Below, in pieces: positions 11,327-20,878 of a stretch of 64,000 nt of DNA. The stretch spans positions 5,238,501 to 5,302,500 of the forward strand of contig NW_027464588.1 in NCBI RefSeq assembly GCF_043290135.1, in the 5' to 3' direction. The notes beneath the pieces were generated by a model, which saw only the letters and a list, made by a program, of their open reading frames with translations, ran no database searches and was not told where the DNA came from. Positions within the stretch are counted from its first letter, which is position 1; each line of letters opens with the position of its first letter. Source of the stretch: Rhipicephalus microplus. Lineage: Eukaryota; Arthropoda; Arachnida; Ixodida; Ixodidae. A program made the translations under genes and the position numbers.

Positions 11327-11841
11327 CCAAGTCTTTCATAAACTTTGGTTGTAATGAAGCTTCGCTGACTTCTGCCATCAAAAAGGACTCGGTAGTGACC
11401 GGATGATTTGGTGCCCAATACGGTGGATGTCAGACTCTGGAGCATTACGACTGACCTTGCCTGCTTGGACATCAGATTAACCGATGCAGATATCACCTTC
11501 TTGTCGTTTTTGATGGCATTGGATGCGCAAACGGATGTTGCGTGCCTTCTTGCGCACTTGCCGCATTTTAACCGGTTTCTGCAATCTTTTGCCATGTGGC
11601 CCTGCTTTAGGCAACGAAAGCATCGTCCAGCTTTGATGAGCATCTCCCTTTTGTTTGAGAAGTCGATATTCTTCGTATCACAGACTTCGGCAAAATGCTT
11701 TTCAGATCGGCAGAGCAGGCAATGTTTTGGACTTTTTGTTGAGCTTTGTAGAGCAGCTTTCGTGGAAACGTCACGTGGATGACTTTGTTTTAGTCCTCCC
11801 TTATGTGGGGCTCGACGAGTTTCTGTTACGTTGTTCAGCAA
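11299..11841 (-). pseudogene. BEL/Pao Gag zinc knuckles and protease
   Basis: One minus-strand frame with a first Cys/His cluster (HCLLCRSEKHFAEVC), a classic CCHC knuckle (CFRCLKQGHMAKDC) and a further CxxC near KCGKCARRH. These lead into a Pao-type aspartic protease. The catalytic region reads YRVLFDGRSQRSFIT, where the family has a D-x-G-S-Q motif. The frame ends in ELIKRKR and the protease continues in the adjoining frame. The zinc knuckles would bind element RNA and the protease would cut the polyprotein. Confidence 0.82.
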
Positions 11842-12574
11842 CAGCTTCCCGATAAGTGAGTTGAAGTTTGAAGAACTCCAGAAGCATTCGAAAATCGTTA
11901 TCTTCTGGAACCGTTACATGGTTTAAATTGCCTTGCGTATTCGAAGAGGGTACAGCCGACGAGGATGCCTTGTGCATCTCGTGAAAACGCAGCACCATGT
12001 CCGTCGGTAGAACTCTTAGCAGGATTTCCCGAAGCATGGAGCAATAAATATTCGAGTTTGTGCCAAGCGCATTGAGGCTTCGTGTATGAACCTGTACTTT
12101 GTCGTAAAGTTGCTTCAGCTTAGAAACGTCTGCTGACGATGACACCGGCTTTAGATCCAGCAAACCTTGCAAATGGTCGTGCACTATGATCTGTTCATCT
12201 CCAAAACGCTTCTTTAAAATTTAAATAGCGTCTTTATAGCACTCTTAGGTAGCATGTAATCCCGATATAGCCGACGCAGCTGCTCCGGTAACCTAACTGT
12301 TCAAGTAGTTGAACTTGTCAGCTGTGCTTAACTCGCTGTTGTTGTGAACTGCTAATGTAAACTGCGTCCAAAAGCTCGGCCATAGTCTGCGGTTTTTATC
12401 AAATTTTACGAGTTCTTGTTGGGGAAGCTTGCTTTTGCCAGATGATAACAGGTGAACGTTCGTAAGTAGCGGAGCTGGAGGAGCCAGACATTCATTCAGC
12501 TTGACTCGTAGATTCGCTGTGAGAGTAACAACCTTGTCGCGGTATTCTCCAGCATCTAACGTCTCACTGTCCAA
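11801..12574 (-). pseudogene. BEL/Pao Gag (DUF1759-like)
   Basis: The piece at 12293-12574 carries the diagnostic KLPQQELVKFDKNRRLWPSF and the AVHNNSELSTADKFNYL segment of Pao Gags. The next piece (11801-12184) continues with LKPVSSSADVSKLKQLYDKV and LLRVLPTDMVLRF. Stops and frame changes near 12190-12290 separate them. Gag would form the particle around the RNA. Confidence 0.82.
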
Positions 12575-12890
12575 CAGGTCGTCTGGCGTCTCTTCAAAAA
12601 GTGCCTCATCCTTTTTCTCTAACTGACCATAAAATGAGCTTATTCAGTCGAGGAATACACTTATTGCTGCTGCCGTGATGGCTTGATTTCCTCGCAAGCG
12701 GTCTTCCACCTCGGACAACAGGACATCCAGTTGGGACCACAGGCTGTGGCGTCGTCTAAGATGCCGTTCAATTCTGCCGCCCGCAGTCGATGTATCTCGC
12801 CAAGATGACAGGCGCCGTTTTCCGAGGTGTTGCGGCTCCTAACGTCGAAGATTTTGGCGTTGTCAAAGGTCCCGGGTTTTCAGCACCATG

Positions 12891-13102
12891 TGTTGGACCT
12901 CTCAGCCTTTCTGCTGCGGTGCGGCTCACATCAAGCAAAAACACGTCTTGCCTGATGAAAGGGTTTAATGGAACTAAAGAAGAAAGAAAAAGACAAGGGT
13001 GAGGCGGCGCTGCCACGAGGCCAAGCGTCAGCTCGTGAGGAGGCTCAATAATGATGATGAGTGCTATTCTGCTGCGATTGATGAATAAAGGAAGTCACAA
13101 CA
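12891..13102 (-). repeat. 5' LTR of BEL/Pao element
   Basis: A 212-bp repeat matching 7295-7506. On minus, the bases just inside it read TGGTGCTGAAAACCCGGGA (about 12872-12890), a plausible tRNA primer-binding site directly adjoining the LTR. Confidence 0.85.
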
Positions 13103-13560
13103 ACACATGTTTAAATCGATTCCACTGGCTAGCAGCACCTTTTCATAGGTAAGGAAAATATTTTGCGTACACCGTACGAACGATTCCATTTGTGAAGCTG
13201 CTTTCTAGATCCTGAAGCAACGTCTCACGTCAGAGACATTTTAGCCATTTTCATTTTACAGCCCCTATTTATCATCCCAGCACCTCCCCCCCTTTTAAGA
13301 AGATGTCAGGTATGACAAAACTATTGTTTTAATTACAGCACAGATGCGTGAGCCAAAAATCTACACATGGCGAGAGAACACGATGACGATGAATATTACA
13401 AATATTAATATGTCCAAGGGAAGACGGTGAACTACTCTGTAAACGCTTACACCTGTTTCGTTTATGTAGTCATAATAATTAAGAAATTAAGAAATCCGGG
13501 CAAAAGGTACATCTTGTCTACGATAAAATTAGTATAGACCGTATTCTTTATCGCTGGGAT
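13103..13560. other. No gene seen
   Basis: AT-rich spacer between the BEL/Pao element and the LINE. No coding pattern recognised. Confidence 0.5.
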
Positions 13561-13670
13561 GACACCGTAAACGATAAAGTGATGATTGGCGAGGCAAAAA
13601 ATCCCTCAACTGGAAAAAAAAACCTGCCAAGCGACGGACCGGCGTCTCGCACTCGAAACCGCCCCAGTTG

Positions 13671-14230
13671 ATGTTTATAAATGTGAATTGCCGAAGTGTC
13701 TTAAACAAATTAGAATCTCTTGAATGCCTACTTCTCGACCTTGAGCCAGACTTGGTTGCTTTAACCGAAACCTGGTTAAATAATGACATTCTAGATAGTG
13801 AAGTAACGCCCCCAAATTACAATATAATACGGAAGGACAGACCGACACGAGGCGGTGGAGTAGCGTTAGTGATAAAACGCGAAATACAATACACTGTGCT
13901 GCCAGAGGTTGAAGGTGTAGAAGCTGTCTTTTTGAAACTAAATTTTGGCCTTCACACAACAATTGTGGGCTGCTGCTATCGCAGTCCTACTTCTGGCGAA
14001 GATAGCATGCAATCGCTCTACAACTACATAGAACAAAACATACAAAGCGCAAGATTCATCTTGTTGGGTGATTTTAACCTTCCTGATATCGACTGGCAAT
14101 CCATGAAATTTCATTCCACATGCTCAGATGTCCTTATCGACACAATGCTGCGATTTAATCTTCACCAAGTAGTCAACCAACCAAACGTGTCCAGGGAGAA
14201 ACTTCAAATATTCTTGACCTTATATTCTTG
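13671..14230 (+). pseudogene. LINE AP endonuclease
   Basis: Starts MFINVNCRSVLNKLESLE, followed by DLVALTETWLN (metal-binding Glu), RGGGVALVIK, VGCCYRSPTS and FILLGDFNLPDIDW, the standard order of an exonuclease/endonuclease/phosphatase-fold nuclease. It nicks target DNA to prime reverse transcription. Near 14195-14205 the frame shifts; the remainder (SNHFPADE... and the catalytic SDH in GISDHKLTLC) is read from the neighbouring frame at 14228 onward. Confidence 0.85.
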
Positions 14231-16450
14231 AGTAACCACTTCCCAGCCGATGAAACAAAGATTGAAGTTATGGATGGCATATCTGATCACAAGCTCACTT
14301 TGTGCACTGTCCCCTTTCGTGATAAAATAGAACCAACGAACATAAAACTTTCTTACCCGGATTTTAAATATGCTGACGACACCAGCATACTAAATTATCT
14401 AATTATAAAGTTTCCGTCCTTCGAAGAATTGTCTAATGATAGTTCCACGACCATTGAAATATTATGGTCTCAGTTAAAAGAAATTATGCACCACTGTATT
14501 AATACCTTTGTACCTCTTAGAGTGAAAAAAATTAAGAAACACAACCCGTGGATAACACGCGAGGTAATACATGCGAAACGCAAAGTAAAGCGAATACGAA
14601 AGAGAATGAAACGAAAACCCGGAGCAGTAACAGTAAACAATTTGACTGCTGCTGTGAGTGACCTAAAAACAAAAATCAAAACAGCGAAGAGCAACTATTT
14701 CACAAAAACGTTGCCAAATTTTCTAAAAAATTCCCCCAGCAAGTTTTGAAGCTACCTAAAGCCTGCAAAAAACAACAAAAGCAACACACCCCCGGAAAAA
14801 GATAACCCGATCACTGCAGACAAAATGAACAACTATTTCAAGTCTGTATTCACTGTCGATGACGGAAACATTCCAGACATCGACACTAGTGCGGAAGGTA
14901 CCCTGGAACCGATTATTGTCTATGAGGCCGGTGTCATAAATCTCTTGTTAAACTTGGACACAAAAAACGGAGCAGGGCCTGACAACATTCCTAACATCTT
15001 TCTTGTAAGATATGCAGAGGTGCTAGCTAAAGATCTGTGCGTCATGTTTAACAAATCACTATCAACGTGCTCTTTACCTCTAGAGTGGAAAAAGGCCAAA
15101 GTTGTTCCTGTGCATAAAGGAGGATGCGGAAATGATATATCTAACTTTAGACCTATATCCCTGACATGTACAATCAGTAAAATCCTGGAGCACATAATTC
15201 TTAAACAAATAACTGTTTTCCTAGAAGAAAAACGTATATTATCTCCCTATCAGCATGGCTTTCGCCGAGGTCTTTCAACCATAACCCAATTAGTGGAATT
15301 AACACATGAGGTATCCCAGAGTATTGATAACCAAAAACAAACTGATCTAATCTTCCTCGATTTTGCCAAAGCATTCGACAAGGTATCACACAAGAAACTA
15401 CTTCAAAAACTTGAGGCCACCTTAGGAAATTCTACTGTTCTTAACAGGATCAAAAATTATCTTACTGATCGTACACAGTATGTGGAATTTAACGATGAAA
15501 CCTCTGCTACCACCTCCGTCACATCTGGAGTTCCGCAGGGCTGTGTGCTGGCGCCAATTTTGTTTCTTCTCTTTATTAATGATTTGCCTACAAATAATAA
15601 GGAAAAAATCAAATAATTCGCGGATGACTGCGTGCTATATCGAGAAATAAACTCAACGGAGGACCATGTAGCTTTAAATAGTGCTTTACAAGATGTTTCC
15701 TGCTGGTGCCGTAAATGGCAGATGTCACTTAATGTAAACAAGTGTACAATTTTATCAGTAAGTCGAAAAAAAACTAGGTCAAATTTTCTTTACACCATTA
15801 ATGACATTCCCATAACTAGAGTAAGTCAGCATAAATATCTTGGAATTATTATAACTGAAGATCTAAGATGGGATGCACACATAAGTTACGTTACTTCAGC
15901 TGCACTACGCCGCTTGTTTACACTTAGATACCGGCTTCGCCTGGCCCCGCCTTCTCTAAAACTGCTTGCATACACTTCCCTTGTGCGATCATTACTTGAA
16001 TACGGTAATATTATTTGGTCACCATTCACAAAACAGCAAATCACGAAACTGGAAGGAATACAAAGGAAAGCTATGAGGTTCATTTACAACAAGTACAGAC
16101 AGACAGATTCTCCGACTAAACTAATGGAAAAAGCTGGATTACTTACTCTAATGAATAGAACAAGGTTAGCACGTGCAAAATTCATACATGAATTAATACA
16201 TGGTCATTTAAACATTGATGTATCCGCCTATCTTACGTTTGATCAAACTAGAACAACACGCCAAAAACACCCAATGAGACTTAACGAATACTCCTTCAAC
16301 ACAAACTGCTTTAAGTACTCATTCTTTCCGTTAGCCACTAATGAATGGAATAAACTGGATCCGATTATCTCCAGCACTACCGAATTAGCAAAATTTCTAA
16401 CCCTTGTCGAAAATGAACTTTGTATTATGCAAACGGAATCACTTGGTTGA
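14228..16450 (+). pseudogene. LINE ORF2: endonuclease end and reverse transcriptase
   Basis: One frame runs from the end of the endonuclease through RT to TGA at 16448-16450, broken only by TGA at 14747-14749 (probably a former Trp codon) and TAA at 15614-15616. RT motifs in order: LEWKKAKVVPVHKGG, NFRPISLTCTISKILEHI, YQHGFRRGLSTITQL, IFLDFAKAFDKVSHKKLL, SGVPQGCVLAPILFLLFIND and FADDCVLY. The last lies just after the TAA. The C-terminal thumb region follows (KYLGIIITEDLRWDAHI, LVRSLLEYGNIIWSPF, LEGIQRKAMRFIY). The protein would perform target-primed reverse transcription. Confidence 0.9.
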
Positions 16451-16932
16451 TTTTAATATGTGTGTTCGTGTGAACATTGTACGAGCGAAGTATCATGTCA
16501 TCATATTTTTTCTTTAAGCAGTTTTCGTACTGAATCCAGGTGAAGAGAAATCGCTCTGTTGATTCTTGAACATGTTTCTGTTTTTCAGTGTGTATAAATT
16601 TGCGCTTCCTTGAAATACTTCGCCATATTGTAGGGTAGTTTCTTATTGCTGTAATTTCTTGTTGTGTTTCTTGATGCATATGCCAATATGTCAACCAATG
16701 TGTCAACCAAGTCGCTGCATTTATTTTCTTCTGACAACTTTTCTTTACACTAATGTTTTATGCCTTCTTTGATCTGAAATTGTTAAATGATCCGATTCTG
16801 TTAGTTTCATTCTGTACTTTATCGCGATGTATGTCTTTATTGTGTACTTATTCGAATTTTTATGTTCACGCCCTTCCTGCTAAAATCCCCGATGGGATTG
16901 GCAGTATGTCAAAATAAATAAATAAATAAATA

Positions 16933-18479
16933 GACGAGAAACTTTATGCGTCAATAAAGACAACATTTTAAATATGCAGATATACTCCTATTTTTGTACT
17001 GACAATATAATACAGGACCCCTAAACAGCCCCTGAAAAAACAATAAACCAGCTTCTTATTACCTCCCATATAGTTTCCTTTTTTCGCAGCACAGTTCGCG
17101 ACCTTTCCAGTTTGATCACGTGACATCAGGGCAAAATAAGCTCTCAATCGTTTAATATAGGTGATATATCTGCGGTGAATTGTTTCATACAATGCTTTAC
17201 AAAGCAGTCACATGCTCGTTCTTCCTTGTATTGCATGACAATCACGCGCGACGAACTAATTTCACTTCGTATTCTGTGTTAGCGACTGCGCAAGCACAGG
17301 CAGCAGCATGTGGTCGAAATACGCAAAATCATAACTGGCTAAACACTTTGTGCCAACATTGCGCGTGTTTTATAAGAAATGAGTGGCGAAGGGAGATAGC
17401 GCTTGTGGGAAAGGGAGTGAAGGCGAGAAAGACAGTACTGTTTCGCTTTTGAACCCGCGATGGTTAATGAGCCCTTTATGCCTTCTAAATATAGTTGAAC
17501 GTTTTTAAAAATAAAAATTGTTCGACCATGCAACTTCAAATAACACGCGTTAAAATAATATGTGACGCTATGGATGTTTATATTGTTGAAGTAAAAAGAA
17601 AGTCGTACATTTGCTTACTTTCACTGATGCTGCATCGCCTTATGTCCCATGACACCCAAGTACACTTGAATTTCTCGCATTTTTTTCTGACTGAGACGCG
17701 ATAACTTTGCTCATATTTGCAATAAAAGACTATCTGCCTGCAACACTGCTATTGACGGCGACTAAAAAAATAAAAAAAATACCAGTTGTGCGTCAGGGTG
17801 TTCATAGTGTTCGACGCGAGTAGGCGGAGACATCAAACTCAAAGTGTTTCTTCCAAACTAATTTCAGAAGAATAAATGAAGTAGTTTTTGCGTTAAGCCT
17901 TCCTGTTACGAACTAAAAACCATGGCGAAATTTGTTAAAATTAAGGTTTTTCATTACAACCGTTACGACATTTATTTCGAGGAGCACAGCCGGAAAGCTT
18001 GCAAAAGGGCTTACTTGTGCGAAACATTTATGTGAAGTGCACTAAAATTTTATTGCACTTCGCAGATTTATTATAGACAAACACACACTTATCTTTTGGC
18101 AAAAATTAACTACAATCAAGAGGTGCTCCAGTTAAAGCAACACAATAACTTGTATTTCCAAATTGTTAGCTTTCAGCGATCCTTGCATGGGAAATACTAT
18201 AAGACAGCAGTGGAGAGTGTGCATAAATGGACGCGGGCAATCGATTAATCGCGTGGCGGGCAGATATTGACGTGCAGGTATGAATTGTGCGTACAAAGAT
18301 ATCGTTCATTCCATCTTGGTGAAATGTATCTGCACATTGACAACGTATATGCGAATGCTCTGACTTCATTCATCGCTCTTGGTTCATTCGACATGCCTCT
18401 TTCGAAATTTCAACATTGAAATGTATGTTTAAAATAGTGGCAGGCTATTAAGCCTATTATTGCTGTAAACTTAGTGATG
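16933..18479. other. AT-rich intron-like sequence
   Basis: No gene recognised. Possible polyadenylation signals for a minus-strand gene (AATAAA read on minus) occur near 18048 and 18066, downstream of the candidate terminal exon at 18624-18715. Confidence 0.45.
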
Positions 18480-18623
18480 CTACGGGCATTCTCCTTTCTT
18501 TGCCGATTGGAAGGAGTCTTCCGGATGAAGTCTCTCAATGGCCAGGCTGAGGTGCAGTGCTCTGCTAGAAGAGTCGGCCAACTCGTGGGTGCTTGTGTTA
18601 CCAGCCATTGACGGTGGCTTCTC

Positions 18624-18715
18624 TTAATCGTCACTGGCGTTCAGGTTGACTCGGTCGAGCATTTGCCACCAGAGCTTCTCTTCTTCAGATGAGCCAGCAT
18701 GGTCGTACACGACAC
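18624..18715 (-). CDS. Candidate 3'-terminal coding exon, unknown protein
   Basis: On minus, an acceptor-like attgttttgtgcacag is followed by 2 nt and 29 codons ending VVYDHAGSSEEEKLWWQMLDRV then NLNASDD and TAA at 18624-18626. The composition is protein-like, acidic and not low complexity, and this patch is more GC-rich than its surroundings. After the TAA the same frame stays open for a further 48 codons to a TAG near 18480, also with natural composition, so the exon or its 3' UTR is unusual. I do not recognise the family. If real, it ends a gene that lies to the right and is transcribed leftward, so it cannot belong to the SLC5 gene further left unless that gene starts in between. Confidence is limited because the pyrimidine tract is weak and no partner exon is seen. 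Confidence 0.38.
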
Positions 18716-18885
18716 CTGTGCACAAAACAATCATAATGATTGTTGCGGCTTTACGATCAAAAAATCGCATTGTCATTATCAGGAATGCCGTAGCAAAAGA
18801 ATTATGAATTTTGTCCACCTTGAATGCTTTCCCATGCATATATATTAAAGTACAAACATCTCTACCACTCCGCTCTCATCTAAAC

Positions 18886-18962
18886 GTGGTCGCCATTACT
18901 GGCGTTTCATCTCGCAACCTTCGCGTCAGCACTCAAACACCTTAACCACAAGCCCACCGAGA
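18886..18962 (-). repeat. Degenerate tRNA-derived SINE head
   Basis: On minus the sequence reads as a worn tRNA gene: GTGGGCTTGTGGTTAAGGTG resembles an A box and a GCGAGATGAAACGCC stretch sits where the B box (GGTTCGAATCCC) is expected. It is probably an old SINE fragment rather than a functional tRNA gene because both promoter boxes are altered. Confidence 0.45.
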
Positions 18963-19536
18963 TAGACATGAACCGAATAGCACTGAAGTTCTTTTGACCA
19001 CAAAAAAGAAGGAAGGAGGAGGCAAATAGATGACTTAACAACAAATGGTGCACATAATTTGCTTGGAATAAAAACTCGACTGCTTAATATAATAAAGTAG
19101 GTCATTGCATCTTACATAATAACAGCGCAATGTTAAACTTCAAGAAAAAAAATGGTAGATCCCACGTACAGCGGGAATCTATGATACGCGAAGCATGAAT
19201 GAAAAATGCTGACATGTCACTTTAAAATCAGCACAACGGAACGAGGAAGAGGTAAATGATGCCGTACATGACTTCCGTTTCATGATTATCACTATTGGAT
19301 GTGTCGTTTAGTTTCGTCATGTATTCAAGTCGCGTGATACCAAATTTAGTATATGTGGAGCTAGCGAAACGACCGCGAGCACGCTATGAGCACGGTATGC
19401 TGTCATGTTCTTACATGATACGCGTGTCAGGATTATCATGCTTGCACCAGTTATATATTTCATCGTCCATTGACGTCACGTAACACAAAATGTGGTATAT
19501 GCGGAGCTAGCAAAACGGCCTAGAGCGCATCACGAA

Positions 19537-19891
19537 GGGTCCAATATACTCCAATGCAGCGTTGACGCGAGGTGCCCGCTGGGCACAGCGACGCTGGGTT
19601 AGCAAAAGGCGAGCACCCTATAATCTGACGCCAGGCGCGACCCCGACGGCAACACGCGCTTTCGCGCCGATGCCATAAAGTAACATTACGCTATGCCGAT
19701 GCGTTACCCAGACAACACAGCGCCTCCCTCTTTTCGTGATAGAGGGACGCTGGACGCGCTAAAACGCGCATGTGTGAAAGCAACGCAGCGCGGCGCGCAC
19801 CTGCCAGTATATGGCTGGACCGGCGCCTGGCGTGACGCGACGAAATGAACGCCGGCGAGCACGCGCACCTCGTCATGTCAAAATGTATTGG
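19537..19891. mobile_element. MITE-like insertion in the tandem array
   Basis: About 355 bp of GC-rich, palindrome-rich sequence interrupts a 147-bp unit between GAGCGCATCACGAA and TGACTGTGGCATG. The ends form an imperfect inverted repeat (GGTCCAATATACT at the left; the reverse complement of the right end reads GGCGCCAATACATT). No open frame for a transposase. The target duplication is not clear. Confidence 0.45.
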
Positions 19892-20792
19892 CGCCTTGAC
19901 TGTGGCATGTAGTCATGTTCTCACATGTCACGCATGTCACGATTATTTCGTTTGCACCAGTCACATACTTTCGTCATCCATTGGTTTCACGTAATACCCA
20001 ATTTGGCGTATGTTAAGGTAGCGAAAGAGCCGCGAGCGCATCATGAGTGTGGCATGTTGTCATGTTGTTACATGACACGCATGTCGTGATTATCGTGTTT
20101 GGATGTGTCATTTACTTATATCGTCGGTTGCGTCACGTAATGCCGAGTTTGGTACATATAAAGCTAGTGAAATGGCCGCGAGCGCATCATTAGCGTGGCA
20201 TGTAGTGAAGTTGTTACATGAAACGCATCTCATGTTTGTCATGTTTGCACCAGTATGATAGTTTGTCATCCATTCACTACCCGTATACAAAGTTTGGCAT
20301 AAGTAAAGCTAGTAAAACAGCCGCCAGCGCATCATGGTTGTGGCATGTAGTCATGTTGTTACATGACACGCATCTCATGATTATTATGTTTGCACCAGTC
20401 ACGTTTACTTTCGTCATCCATTCATGCACCTTAATACCAAATTTGGTATATGTGACGCTAGCGAAACGACCACGAGTGCATCATGAGCTTGGCGTCTAGT
20501 CACGTTGTTACATCACACGCATGTCATGATTTTCATGTTAGGGTCTGTCGCTTGTCTTCGCCATGCAATCATGTCATACCCTACCAGTTTTGCAACATGC
20601 CATGTGAACAAAACTACCACAAGAGCTGGAGGACCATGAGATGTAAATCACGGCATTGATTACATACATGTCATGATTTTCATGTTATGACTAGCCGAAT
20701 ATGTTCTTCATACAGTCATGTTATGCCATACAAAGTTAGGTATCCATACGACTAATAAAACGGCCGGGAGAGCTAAATGTTGTAGATGGCTC

Positions 20793-20833
<41 letters not shown>
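20793..20833. repeat. (GATA)n microsatellite
   Basis: About ten perfect GATA units inside the right end of the tandem array. Confidence 0.95.
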
Positions 20834-20834
<1 letters not shown>

Positions 20835-20878
20835 CTGAAAGTCGCCGAAGCTCGCTATGAAGTGCTTCGCATTTAAAA

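Larger units (their letters stand above)
7295..13102 (-). mobile_element. BEL/Pao LTR retrotransposon, decayed
   Basis: A 5.8-kb element on the minus strand bounded by 212-bp LTRs at 7295-7506 and 12891-13102 (TGTTGG to CAACA on the plus reading). Internal remains in element order: Gag (DUF1759-like), CCHC knuckles, aspartic protease, RT, RNase H and integrase with a DUF5641-like tail. This is the standard Pao order. Frames change many times and stops are common, so the copy is dead. I see no clear target duplication: the flanks are ACCGCG on the left and ACACA on the right. Confidence 0.88.
13561..16932 (+). mobile_element. CR1/L2-group LINE, 5'-truncated
   Basis: A non-LTR retrotransposon with an AP-type endonuclease followed by RT, a ~460-bp 3' UTR and a terminal (AAAT)n-like tail at about 16914-16932. 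ORF1 is missing. The left boundary is approximate because truncation lies somewhere upstream of the endonuclease start. Only one frameshift and two nonsense codons interrupt ORF2, so the copy is relatively young. Assignment to the CR1/L2/Jockey group rather than RTE or I rests on the motif style and simple-repeat tail and is not certain. Confidence 0.82.
19152..20878. repeat. Degenerate tandem repeat array, ~147-bp unit
   Basis: At least five diverged units. Each contains a GTCATGTTGTTACATGACACGC-like segment (ACATGACACGCATGTC core), a TTTGCACCAGTCA segment, CGTCATCCATT, and a CGAAACGACCGCGAGCGCATCATGAG-like segment. The GCGCATCA landmark recurs at about 20035, 20182, 20327 and 20475, spacing 145-148 bp, with an earlier copy at about 19525. 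The block starts with a GATACGCGAAGCATGAAT segment (19175) and ends with GTGCTTCGCATTTAAAA (20861-20877), which form a short inverted pair. It contains a GATA microsatellite and one GC-rich insertion. No coding potential. Confidence 0.75.

Noticed and set aside
19280..20790. CRISPR-like regular spacing in the 147-bp repeats
   Set aside because: Units are contiguous and diverged with no constant repeat/variable spacer pattern, and the setting is an animal genome.
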